This document shows positions 11,850 through 24,800 of a stretch of 64,000 bases of DNA, piece after piece (position 1 is the stretch's first letter; each line of letters begins with the position of its first letter). The translations under genes were made by a program, and so were the position numbers. Source of the stretch: Capitulum mitella (lineage: Eukaryota > Arthropoda > Thecostraca > Pollicipedomorpha > Pollicipedidae); the NCBI GenBank assembly GCA_030062745.1, contig CP099854.1, positions 15,350,876-15,414,875 on the forward strand, read 5' to 3'. The notes under the pieces were generated by a model. That model was not told the DNA's origin, made no database searches, and saw only the letters and a list, made by a program, of their open reading frames with translations.

Positions 11850-12735
11850 CTCACCGCCGTCCGCAGCGGTGTCCACAGCAGCGTCCACGGCAGCGTCCGC
11901 AGCAGCAGCCTCAGCGGTGTCCACAGCGGTGTCAACGGCAGTGTCCACAGCAGCGCCAACAGCAGTGTCCACGACAGTGTCCACAGCAGCGTCCACGGCA
12001 GTGTCCGCAGCAGCGGCTTCAGCAGTGTCCACAGCAGCGTCCACGGCAGTGCCCATCGCAGCGTCCACGACAGTGTCCACAGCAGCGTCCGCAGCAGTGT
12101 CCACAGCAGTGTCCACGACAGTGTCCGCAGCAGCGTCCACGGCAGTGCCCATCGCAGCGTCCACGGCAGTGTCCGTCGCAGCGGCTTCAGCAGTGTCCAC
12201 AGCAGCGTCCACGGCAGTGCCCATGCAGCAGTGTCCACAGCAGCGTCCACGGCAGTGTCCACAGCAGTGTCCGCGGCAGTGTCCGCAGCAGTGTCCACGG
12301 CAGTGTCCGCGGCAGCGTCCACGGCAGTGTCCGCAGCAGTGTCCACGAAGCAGCAGCTCCACGGGTGCCTCCAGCGTCCACGGCAGTGTCGCAGTGTCCG
12401 CAGCAGTGTCCGCAGCAGTGTCCGCAGCAGTGTCCCGGCAGTGTCCACGGCATTCGCAGCAGTGTCCGCGGCAGTGTCCACAGCAGTGTCCGCAGCAGTG
12501 TCCACGGCAGTGTCCACAGCAGTGTCCGCAGCAGTGTCCACAGCAGTGTCCGCAGCAGTGTCCGCAGCAGTGTCCGCAGCAGTGTCCGCAGCAGTGTCCG
12601 CAGCAGTGTCCGCAGCAGTGTCCGCAGCAGTGTCCGCGGCAGTGTCCGCGGCAGTGTCCGCAGCAGTGTCCGCAGCAGTGTCCGCAGCAGTGTCCGCGGC
12701 AGTGTCCGCGGCAGTGTCCGCGGCAGTGTTCCCGT
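11850..12735. repeat. 12-bp minisatellite (GTGTCCGCAGCA-type)
   Basis: Roughly 70 tandem copies of a 12-bp unit, gtgtccgcagca with c/a and a/g variants, ending about 160 bp downstream of the USP39 stop codon. Because 12 is a multiple of three, all six frames stay open. This explains open frames of up to 758 codons with Ser/Val/Ala, Cys/Gly/His or Thr/Leu/Arg repeats, which are not credible proteins. The region can hold the USP39 3' UTR. Confidence 0.93.
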
Positions 12736-12895
12736 CCATCCCGGTCCGTCCAGGTCACCCGCGGCAGTCGCAGCCGGCCGGCCGGTACGGCCGACAGCCG
12801 GAGCCCCACACGGGGCAGCTCCAGTCCAGCTCCGCACTCTCCTCCGGCCGACACACGGACCGTGACGTCACACGCCGCAGCGCGGCCCGGTGACG

Positions 12896-15800
12896 TCACG
12901 TGGCGTCTGAGGCGGTCCGTCGCAGTTCGTAGATCTGCGGAGTCGGGGCGGGATGTCAGACCGCAGCTGGGCCAGCGAGGGCCGCCGAGTCACGGGCCCA
13001 CGGCAAACGGATACCCGCTGACACTGGCGGCAGCCGCTCCACACCCCGGATCAGGCAGCATCGGTCTGCACCTACTCCAGCTCCTATATCAACCCCTATT
13101 CATGGCATTAACAGCTACAAACATCAACGTCCTCATCGCCCAGCCGCATGAATCCATCGCCTCCGACTGTTCCCCGACTGGTCCATCCAACCTGATTCCG
13201 CACAGCGGCCGGCAGCAGCCCGGCAGCCCGGCACAGCCGTCGGCCAGGGCTGGCCATCAGGCCGGACTCACCTGGACGTACGACAACGTCAGGGGGGACT
13301 CACCTGGACGTACGACACCGTCAGGGGGGACTCACCTGGAAGTACGACACCGTCAGGGGGGATTCACCTGGACGTACGACACCGTCAGGGGGACTCACCT
13401 GAACGCACGACTCGTCAGAGGGGACTCACCTGGACGTACGACACCGTCAGAGGGGACTCACCTGAACGTGCGACTCGTCAGAGGGGACTCACCTGGACGT
13501 ACGACATTGTCAGGGGGGACTCACCTGGACGTACGACTCGTCAGAGGGGACTCACCTGGACGTACGGCACCGTCAGGGGGGACTCACCTGGACGTACGAC
13601 TCGTCAGAGGGGACTCACCTGGACGTACGACTCGTCAGAGGGGACTCACCTGGACGTACGGACCGTCAGGGGCTCCCTGGCGTACGACCGGCTGAACGCA
13701 CGACTCATCAGAGGGGACTCATCTGGGAGTACGACTCCGCCAGGCCGGACTCAACAGACTCTGTCAGGCCGGATTCATCTGGATGTACGACCCCGTCAGG
13801 CTGGACTCACCTGGACGTACGACCCCGTCAGAGGGGACTCACCTGGACTTACGACCCCGTCAGGGGGCTCACCTGGACGTACGACACCGTCAGAAGGGAC
13901 TCACCTGGATGTACGACTCCGTCAGGGTGATCATCTGCGGCAGGATGTCCCGCACGTGCAGGTCCTGCAGTTCGTGCCACTTGCCCGTGCCCTGGGCAGA
14001 GGTCAGTGTCAGCATAATGACATTCCGCAGGTCAGCGTCCTTATTAAAAGGAGCTCATGGGGTCCGGCTAATAAGGTCACATACGGTCCATTCCCGGTTA
14101 ACGTCATATGGGTCATTGCTACGGCCAGGAAGAGTCAGAATCAGGCAACAGGTCAACAACAGGTCAGCACCACGCCCATGAGGGGTGAGTGACGGACGGT
14201 GAAGGACCGGACGGGTCAGGGGGCAGACGTCGGTAGGAAAACGCCCAGCGCCACAGTCAGCTGGCCATCGGCAAACGTGGGCCGCTGACGACAATGATAA
14301 ATACCGTGCAACGACGAGACTAGAAGCAGTTACGACGGGGCACCAGGAGACTGGCGACAGCCGAGTTTCTATGGTATATACCGTCCTGATAAACTCCCCA
14401 TCAAAACAGGACATCTCGCCGGGTGAGAGATGTCTAACGATTACTTTCCGCAAGCCATGAACGAGGTGGGAGGTGATCGGAAGGCCGCCGGGTCTAACCA
14501 GCTTACATTATCGGGCTTCATGAGGGGCTCAGAGCAGGACACCGATTAATTACGGCCGAAACACCCATCTGCCGTTAATAGTCAGTCACAGGAAAAAAGG
14601 GTATTTACAAAGTCAGCGCGAAAAAAAAAATTACATATAGCCTCATTGAAAAACGGTGTCCTCCTCCATCCAGACTCCCCTTAACTGCAGTGACACAGCA
14701 GATATCATCCGAAGTACGCCCTCTGGCACAGACGTGTCCCACCCCCTTCACTGATCCTGTGCCGCCTGACACTGCCCCGGGCACACCCTCTGGCACTGCC
14801 CCTGAGCCGCGCGGCCCGGGCACACCCTCTGGCACTGCCCCTGAGCCCGGGTACACGCTCTAGCACCGCCCCTGAGCCCGGGTACACGCTCTGGCGCTGA
14901 CCCTGTGCAGGGTGTGGCAGCGGTAGGTGCCCCGGCCGGCGCCTGGCTCGCCGTCGTGCACGATGTTGGTGAGCAGGTCGTAGACGGTGTCGCCGGCGGC
15001 GGCCGCGCAGTCCGGGGCCAGGTACTCGGCCAGGTCGATCGACTGTCGACAGGTCACGCCGCAGGTCAGGGCCAAGGCCACAACCAAGGCCACGGCTAAG
15101 GTCACGCCCAGTCACGCAGGCCAAACTCAAAATTTCTGTCATGGCTGACGCCAGGTCTGCGGCCAAACCAAAGGTCACGTCACACGTGAGGTCACGGGCG
15201 AGGTCACGTCCGGTTCTAGGCCAACTTGCGCGCGGTTTCAACCAGGTCCCGGCACGGTCTACGCCATCTCGCGGTGAGCCCAGGTCAGGGACGACGGACG
15301 GTCGGCGCCCGTGCCTGAGTTTCGGCAGGCGATGTTTGATGGGAGCACACGGCACAGCGCAGCTACAACACTCTGAGCAGTGAGCACACAGCACACGGCA
15401 CAGCGCAGCTACAACACTCTGAGCAGTGAGCACACAGCACACTGCACAGCGCAGCTACAACACTCTGAGCAGTGAGCACACAGCACACTGGACAGTGAGC
15501 ACACAGCACACTGAATAGTGAGTGCACAGCACACTGGACAGTGAGCACACAGCACACTGGACAGTGAGCACACAGCACACTAGACAGTGAGCACACAGCA
15601 CACTGAGCAGTGAGCACACAGCACACTGGGCAGTGAGCACACAGCACACTAGACAGTGAGCACACGCACACTGGACAGTGAGCACACAGCACACTGGACA
15701 GTGAGCACACAGCACACTGGACAGTGAGCACACAGCACACTGAGCAGTGAGCATACAGCACACTGGATAGTAAGCACACAGCACACCGAGCGGTGAGCAC

Positions 15801-18800
15801 ACAGCGCCGCAGCGCCGGGCGGCCGCCCCGTCACCAGCCGGGCCCGGCAGCCGCCGCTGTCGGCGCGCCCGTTCACACGTCCCGTGAAATCCCCGGACCG
15901 GTGAACTGGCCCAGCCGTCGGCCCGGGCGGGAAAACCACTGCACCGAGCGCCCCACGCAGCAGCGTCAAAACGACACACGGACGCACCTGCCCGCACGCC
16001 AGCCAACAGGGGTTCCGGCCCCACGCTCCGGCGCGGCACGAGAGGATTCCTGCGAGACACGATACCGCTGCGAGTGGACCGCACCGCACGGCTCAAAAAC
16101 AAGGACCGTCAAAAGACGGCGCCGTACTAACCTTGATCGGGAAGTTGACGATGGTGGGGTTCTTCTCGACGAAGAATGTGTTCTTGGTGAAGCGCTTGAT
16201 GCAGAGGATGAGGTAGGGCGGCAGGCGCGTCAGCTCGAACCGCTTGACGATCTCCTCCTTGTAGGTTTTGTACTCGCGCTCATCCCGGCCGTTGAATTTG
16301 TTCAGGATCGTGAACAGTGACACCTGGCGGCAAAAAGGGGAAGCACAAATAACGCAGAGCCGGTGCAGCCACCATTGCTCAAATTTGCAAAACATGGAAA
16401 ACCACGATTACCAAATTTTTCTAACTACACAGCTTACATTGCAACAAGTTGATCTGTACGATATGATTTTCGCGTCACTTGCATCCTTCTGCACCAACTG
16501 AACGTTTCTCATAGTGTCCCGGATTATGGTGATAATATATTATCAATATACTGTCTCTCAACACATGATCAATATATATTATCAATATCAATATACTATG
16601 ATCTGGACGGACTGTGACAGATATCTGATGATACACCAAAATGCCGACCGCTGTCGACCGTCTGACCTGCGGGATGATGTTCTCCTTGAGCTCGTCCTTG
16701 AACAGCGGCGGCGGTGGCAGGTCCGCCGTCAGGTACAGAAACGGCGTCTCCTCCATCACCTCCTGGAACCTGCCGTACAAACAGACCAGCTGACACGGGA
16801 CAGACAGCCGTCACAGAACAGTCGGCTGTCAGAGCAGTGGGCTGCCACAGAGCAGTCGGCTGTCACAAGGCCGTCGGCTGTCACGGAGCAGTCGGCTGTC
16901 ACAGAGCAGCTGTGCGAAGGTCCACCAGCCTGAGCCCACACCAAATGACCGACAGTCCTCTCCGGGGCACGGTCCCGCCCCTGACGGGGACCCAGCCCAC
17001 TGAGCGGCTGCTCCCGGCGGCCGGCCGAGCCTCCGCGGACCACTTACTCGGGGGAGCTGAGCAGCTCGCGCTTCTGTTCCACCGTCAGCTCGGCGGGCGG
17101 CATTTTCCTGCTGTACACCCGCATCCGGCCCTGTCAGCCCGCAGGTGAGGTCAGCCGATCTCACGTCAGCTTCCCACATGGGCCGCGAGTCGGCCCATGT
17201 GGCCCATGTGGCACATCCATGTGGCCCAGTCGGCCCAGAGCACATCCTCCTCCGACGTTCGATTCCGGCCTGATGAAGGCCCGTGTTCTGTCATATCCGC
17301 AGCGCTTTCCGCTGTCCCCACACGACCATATCAAGACGCCGTAACAACACACCCAGGTCAGCTGAAGAGTTCAGTACAAACGAGGATAACCCGCATTCCG
17401 TGGGGATCGAGAAACGCACCTGGTCACGTTTCGTAGTTACACAGCGATGTAGCTACATGAAGCCATGAGTCATCAGTAATGGATCAAATCACACCAGTTC
17501 ACTGTAAATTCGCATCTGGCCGTCACCTGAGTAGTCAGGTGAAGTCAGGCCACATAATTACAGAGCTGGATCGGGTACGCCTCCCGCCAGCTCGCACCAC
17601 ACCAATCTGTTGGTACCATTATAAACGCACGTATCGCGGGGCTGAGCTCGCTCTGGCGGCCGTTCGGCTGTGGAGGACGGACAGAGGGGCCGGGGCCTCA
17701 CCTGGAACGTGCGGTACACGATGGAGGAGTCGCGCTTCTTGGTGCCGCCCAGGGCCATGTGCAGCGCGTTCAGGAACCACGACAGGAAGCTGACCGGGTC
17801 GCCTGTCCGAGGACCGGGTCAGGTCAGGTCAGGTCAGACCGCGCCAGGTCCAGCCAAATCAGATCAGGCCAAACCAGATCAGGTCACGGCAAATCAGAAC
17901 AGATCAGAACGGGGTCAGTAAGGTCACAGCTGATCACGACAGAACAGGTTTCGGGTCCAGTCAGGCCGGGTCGGATCAAACCTGATCAGAACAGATCAGG
18001 TCAAGTCTACAGTGGCGACAGGTCAACACAGAACTTGGGCCAGGTGTGGTCATACCACAAGGCCACTACAGGCGCACGACAAACGCTGAAACACGGCGAG
18101 CTGCCCTCGCCGTGACGTGACATCTCACCGTGACGGAGGGTCTCACAGCACATGTCCTGTCACGGTGCCGAAACGCGACAGCAGTGAGCGGTAGCGACCG
18201 GGAGTACAGACAGACAAACATCGATACACGACCGATCAATCTTTCCCTCCGGAAATACCTACAAATCCCAACAGGTCACAATTCCATTTTGCCAACCCCT
18301 GAACTGTTCTTCTCGCCTTCAAAGTCACCCAGAAATCCAAAATTTCACTTATTTTAAAAGGAACCCTTACTCACTTTGGTGACCTAAAAGCATGCATAAC
18401 CTCGAGTAGTAGACATGGAATGCTTCCCGCCCTTGTTCTGAAACCCGAAACATTGTCATGGTCACGAAGCAACTCAGATCTTGACCAGCGCAGTCTATCC
18501 CTCCCCCACCCCCGCCGGTGATCTGAGCACCGCCCTCACCCTGGTCGGTGAACTGGAAACGCTTCTTGCTGCAGAGCACCACCGCCTGCAGCATCTCGTG
18601 CGGCGACACATGCGCCTTGAAGTTGCGCGGGTTCCACAGTTTACGGACCAGCTCGCCGAACCTGTTGGACGTCATGCTCACCTCAGACGGCTTATTGTTT
18701 GTTAACACACATTGCCAACTAGCCACTAACAGTACTAGTCAAAGTCACAAGCAGTAAGAAATAAGACAAAAGCAGTACGAAATAACGGCAGGTACAGTTC

Positions 18801-21800
18801 CAGTCTCAGGACAGTCTCAGTTTCACTCGGACGTGGACGAATTTATGGACGGAATAATGCAGAATTTTTGTTTTTAGGACTACGATGACCACTTCCATTT
18901 TTACGCCGAAAATCAGAAGAACCAAGGTATGCCCAGGCCACATCATGTCTCACACGCTCGGCGACGTCCGACCGGGGTAGGTCACGTCAAGACAGCTCAG
19001 GTCACGTCAGGTCGACGTCAGCTCCGGCCAATCCGAGTCAGGTCAGTTTGGTCCATGTCAGCACTCAGTCCGCAGAGGTCAGGCTACATCGTGTACATAT
19101 CATCCGGATCACACCACGCCAGGCTGGGCTGCCACTGTGCTCCACCACAGTCCACCTCAGTGGACCAGCAGCTGTCCATGACGCTACCAGCCTTTAGCGC
19201 CATCGTCCCATGCCGAGCGGCTACAGCCTTCACCCCTCTCCGACTGACTGCAGATGTACACACCCCATAACGAAAGTAGCCAGCCAGCGTCACAACACCG
19301 CTCGTCCATCACAGCGCGTACAACACCCGGTCAGCGGTCGAGGGAAGGCCTGCCATCCGCGGGGGCCCGGACGGCCGGGGCAAAGCGGCCGCCGCCTCGC
19401 TGACCTTTGCACCAGCAGGAACATGTTGTCGCCCGGTGGCGGCTTCATCCAGTTGTAGTTGCTCTCCTGCAGGAAGTAGTCCCGGACGGGCACGACGTTC
19501 GACAACGCCTGGGGAGGCGGAGGACGGCTCGATACCATCGCGCCGACCGCAAACACTGACGCCGACACATGCACACACACCCACCCACACCCACACCCAC
19601 ACACACACCCACACACACACATGTGGGCTGGTGACAAGGGCCGCGTTCAGAAACTAATCTGATCACTTAACAAGTTACCTAACAGCGTCAAAACATCATT
19701 AGGAAGCAACATCGATTTTCAATCGGAATAAACGGAAATGTGACCTTGCTAAAAACCGCCGTACGGAAGCAAATGGTAACTCTGTAAATGATGTTCAGAA
19801 GTTTACAAACGCAGCTAAGGTGTCAGAGACGGAAATGAGAGGGCTGGCATGGCTTCACGTCACGTGCGTAACAACAGAAGAACGAGCGTCACCATGCGGC
19901 CGCCGTGCGGCAGTGACGTGACGCGAGAGTCACGGACGACGTCACGTGACGTCGGTGATGCGCCCCGGCGTCAGACACGTGACCTGATGCGACGCGACGC
20001 CACGTAACGTAAAGTAGCGCAACGCAACGTGACGTGACGTGGCGAGAGGTGGCGCGAGGCCTACGGCCCGACGGTGGCGTCACCTGGAAGATGACGTTGC
20101 AGTAGTCATTAGCCTTGATGTTGTTGAGGCCGACGGTGCCCGGCAGGTAGTTGGAGCCGTCGTAGGCGCGCGACAGCTTGTCCTGCGAGTCGAGCCGCGC
20201 GATGGCGTCCGCCTCGAACGTCGGGTTCAGCACGTACTTGATGTCCTCCAGAGACGAGTCTGTGGGCCAGTCAGGGGACTCAGCTCAGCACCGTCTGAGG
20301 CCGGTCAGAGGACACAGCTCAGCACCGTCTGAGGCCGGTCAGAGGGCTCAGCTCAGCACCGTCTGAGACCGGTCAGAGGACTCAGCTCAGCACCGTCTGA
20401 GACCGGTCAGAGGACTCAGCTCAGCACCGTCTGAGACCGGTCAGAGGACTCAGCTCAGCACCGTCTGAGGCCGGTCAGAGGACACAGCTCAGCACCGTCT
20501 GAGGCCGGTCAGAGGACTCAGCTCAGCACCGTCTGAGGCCGGTCAGAGGGCTCAGCTCAGCACCGTCTGAGGCCGGTCAGAGGACTCAGCTCAGCACCGT
20601 CTGAGGCCGGTCAGAGGACTCAGCTCAGCACCGTCTGAGGCCGGTCAGAGGACTCAGCTCAGCACCGTCTGAGGCCGGTCAGAGGACTCAGCTCAGCACC
20701 GTCTGAGACCGGTCAGAGGACTCAGCTCAGCACCGTCTGAGGCCGGTCAGAGGACACAGCTCAGCACCGTCTGAGGCCGGTCAGAGGACTCAGCTCAGCA
20801 CCGTCTGAGACCGGTCAGAGGACTCAGCTCAGCACCGTCTGAGGCCGGTCAGAGGACTCAGCTCAGCACCGTCTGAGACCGGTCAGAGGACACAGCTCAG
20901 CACCGTCTGAGGCCGGTCAGAGGACTCAGCTCAGCACCGTCTGAGACCGGTCAGAGGGCTCAGCTCAGCACCGTCTGAGACCGGTCAGAGGGCTCAGGTC
21001 AGCACCGTCTGAGACCGGTCCGAGAACAAAGCTCAGCGTCGACGCAGCGACAGCGTCGTTCACACTGGCCAGCACGCAGTGAAAACCACCTGAACAACTG
21101 TTGATGAAGGCTGTTTTTATTGCTGAATAATAGCTGCCTAAGGCGATTTTGATGTCACTGTGAAAAGATCTTACTCTGGTGGTTTCTTAAGGTCACCTTT
21201 AATGAAACACCAGTGCTTCAGTGAATAGTCTGTCCAAACACCCAATTTTCGTCTCCAGCCCAAAGACAGCCTTCGAAGCAACACTCCAGAGTGTTACGAT
21301 CCACACATTGCATCGGGAATGTTGCCGCCAGGACCAGGGAAGGACCCTGCAGCGTGACTTCGTCAGCTTCTCACCTATGATCTCGTACTGGTCCGGCAGA
21401 CAGTAGAAGCGCAGCGTGTGCAGGTTAAGGAACACGTGGTGTCCCTCGCTGACGCTGTGGGTGTAGGCGTGCGTGCTCTGCCCCCGACCTGGCGAACGGG
21501 TCAACGGTCACCGCTCTGTCCACGACATGGACAACAGTTCAACGGGTACGGCTCTGTCCAGGACATACACCTGAACAACAGGCACCTGCTCCAGACCAGT
21601 CGTTACTGGGACAGGGCTTCTTTACGTTCTTAAACGGCAGCACACTGCGCATCTCTCCACAGGAAAATAATGACATACTACAGGATGTCACAGTCAACAG
21701 TGTGATTACAGCACACTGCACATCTCTCCAGGGCAAAATAATGACATACTACAGGATGTCACAGTCAGCAGTGTGATTACAGCACACTGCACATCTCTCC

Positions 21801-24800
21801 AGGGCAAAATAATGACATACTACAGAATGCCACAGTCAACAGTGTGATTACAGCACACTGCGCATCTCTCCCGGGGAAAATAATGACATACTACAGGATG
21901 TCACAGTCAACAGTGTGATTATGGCATATGATTGTTTTCTTTTAACAAGGGTGGCACACAACATCTCCAACAACCGACAGAAGATCACTTTTACATGACT
22001 ATTTCCTTCTAAAAAGGATGCCTTACAACACCTCTTACAACCAAGAGAGTACCAAAAGGCAAATGTTGTAAAATAATCAAAACCTATACCATGCATACAT
22101 ACCTTGAAAGTATTTTCCACACACAAGACAAGCATACACATTTATTCTTGATAATGACACAGAGCAGAGCTTTTCAAAGTCAAAGTCCAGCACATGTCTG
22201 TTGATGGTATCCAGATATGGACATTCTTTAGCCTGCTTTGCTTCTGGAACTTTCTCTGAAACAAAGAAATGATAGCTCAAACATTTTTCTTCACTCCATG
22301 GCAAATCTAGGCTGCAGAATTTGATGACAGTCACACTGCAATGGCATCATGTGTGTGTCAGTACAGGTGAGACATGCACTTTTGAAATTGTTTCTGTGGA
22401 AATTCAGCATTTCGGTGTAAGGAGGGTATAGTACGTTTGGGTATATCGACCACAAGCATTCGTATTTCAATAGTGATATTATCTTGGCTAGCATTGCGTG
22501 CAGTGCTGTGATCTTTTTTGCTCTTCAAAATCATTTTCAAGGTACACACAGGGCCTTCACGATTACATACTCCATTGATGGGCTAATGTAAAAGATAGCC
22601 GCGAACATTATTTCCTCGCCGTCGCTCCCAACCCGGCCAGCTGCAGCATGGCATCTCTGCCTAATGTCATCATGTGGCTGATTGCTTGCAATCCTGAAAC
22701 ACTAGTCGCCATTTGTTCCTCTGCGCCCTATGTGGCCTACGGCACTGCCTAAGAGTATCTGGAGAAAACTAACAACTGCAGCTGAGCTTGTCCTTCTCCA
22801 GTCGGAGTGTCGTTACTGAAAGAATCAGTAACTGAAGAGACAGAGCTGGCGACCATGTAAACAAATCCAACCTATGAATATATGTTAGTTGACTGTACTA
22901 CTGCTGGGCGCCGAATGACCCTGCAGTCGGTGCGCCCCTAAGCCCCAATAACCAACCAACCAACCAACTGTACTACTGCGACGTTGAATTGGATGAGAAG
23001 TATGCATTCCACTATGAATGGAGACAAAAGTGAGGATCTGATAATATGCTCGTTAGGGACTCCATGCTTCTGAGTCCAACCGCATCTGCTGTCAACGTGG
23101 AAGACGCCGTTAAGACACGAGACATGAAAGGACAAGGCAAGGTGAGATAAAGCACAAGATAGTGCAAGCACATAAAACTGTAGGCAGTGGTGGACGAATT
23201 CGGTGGCGACATTGTAGTCATCGGAGCTGACGGCGCTGCAGTAAACACGGACAATAACGGCAACGGCCGTCGTTTTATCGAGCTGCTGGCCAGCAGACTG
23301 CTTCCCTGGCTACCAGCTCGATGCTCTCAAACGAGCTGAACTTGACAGGGCTGTTCCGCTGCTTCGATGCTGTAAAGACAGAACCAAAGTCGTTCGGCGG
23401 ATCGATTGGCCGATGACGTACAGACAGCTGGCCGGAGACGTACAGGCCGGACCGACTGTTCAGTCTCAGCCGGTATCTGGCCATGTCGGCGAACTCCAGC
23501 CTGATGAGCTGAGGAAGCTGAGCCATCACCGGAAAATTCACAACTGGCGCGGAGCGTCCACGCTGGTCAAGTCCAATAAAACTGGTCCAAGGAAAGACTG
23601 AACCACACGTGGCTGAAAACGACGGCGCGGGTTTTGCGACTGTACGTATCCGATGCATCACTGGACGACGTTTTGCGAGAACACTTGTCGCAATGATTCT
23701 GAATCACTGCGTGCAGAAACGGTTTCAGATAACATGTCAGAAATGTATTGATGGAACAGGAAACATGCACTTTGGTGCAGAGCTCCTACGAGATGTTCTG
23801 TCCAATGTGCAAGGCATGGTGTAACCAATGGTGCAACACAATTGCTTCTGGGTTTACCTGAAGGTGATTCAACTCGTCGTGGTCGCTGATGACGCAGAAA
23901 TCCTCCAATGCCAGATCTCAACCATCACACACTTTCCACACCAGAAACACAAAATCAAGGAACAAATTAGGGAACATCGGCTGTCAGGACTGAAGTTCCA
24001 AGCAACATGTAGCACAGAACTGATCCACTGGTCCAGGGAGGTCACCACACAACAACCTCTCACTGCCACATTAAGAGATCTTCTCTTGATGCACATCTCC
24101 AGCAGCACACTCCCACTTCTGCTATATCATGTCCCCACATACAGGCAGTAGAACATCAGGTGCAACATGCCACACTGGCAGCAACATTAGTCATAGATGG
24201 GGCTTTGCAAAAATAACTAGGGTGGGCCTAAGTGCCCATTTCCATTAATTCCATGTTTCTGAGATCATTCTTTTCATTCACCACCACAGATCTCATGTCA
24301 AAAATCTCAAATTATGGAGCAGGGGCCAGATCCCCCAAAACCCGAAAGTTCCCCCCACGGCATCAGTTGTGGCCCATTACAGACAGCCCACAGCTATGCC
24401 TGTGCCAAAATGAAGAACTGGAAAGCCATGCCATTGTCCTAGTCTAATAAGGAGCTTACATTTAGTGCAGCACACATGCCTTTCAGGTGCCTGGCTCTGC
24501 TCTGTCCATGTCTATTTCATTCTCATCAAAAGATGAGAATACATGTGGAGTAAAGTCAAAAGATTGCATACACTGGAACCTGCATGAAACTGTGAACTTT
24601 GAATTTTCAAACTTTTAGCTTTGGGCAAAATATAGTATTTTGCCCAAAGCTGTACTAGTGTAACATGGTATTCATATACCATATGGTCCATACAGGCATC
24701 AAATTTGAAGGTTATAACTTCCACAGAATGACCACATGTATTTTCCTATACAATGAAAAATCCCCAGCAACAGTAGCATAGCCATAAGGGGGTGAAAGCT

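Noticed and set aside
11419-13695. 758-codon plus-strand open frame and several long minus-strand frames
   Set aside because: They are products of the 12-bp and 32-bp tandem arrays, are open in all frames, and cross the real USP39 final exon and intron on the opposite strand.
15362-15805. Possible CRISPR-like array
   Set aside because: Units are directly contiguous without unique spacers, and the window is eukaryotic. The same applies to all other arrays here.
22817-22856. Alternative USP39 first exon (MVASSVSSVTDSF) with a phase-compatible donor at 22816
   Set aside because: The phase fits, but the ATG context is weak and the leader lacks basic residues. The exon at 25844-25751 has a better start, a KKQK cluster and a similar donor. 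Kept only as a fallback.
23275-23661. Minus-strand frame with LRLNSRSGLYVSGQL as a possible gene
   Set aside because: It looks protein-like but has no recognised domain and no supported start, and it lies within the predicted USP39 first intron on the same strand.
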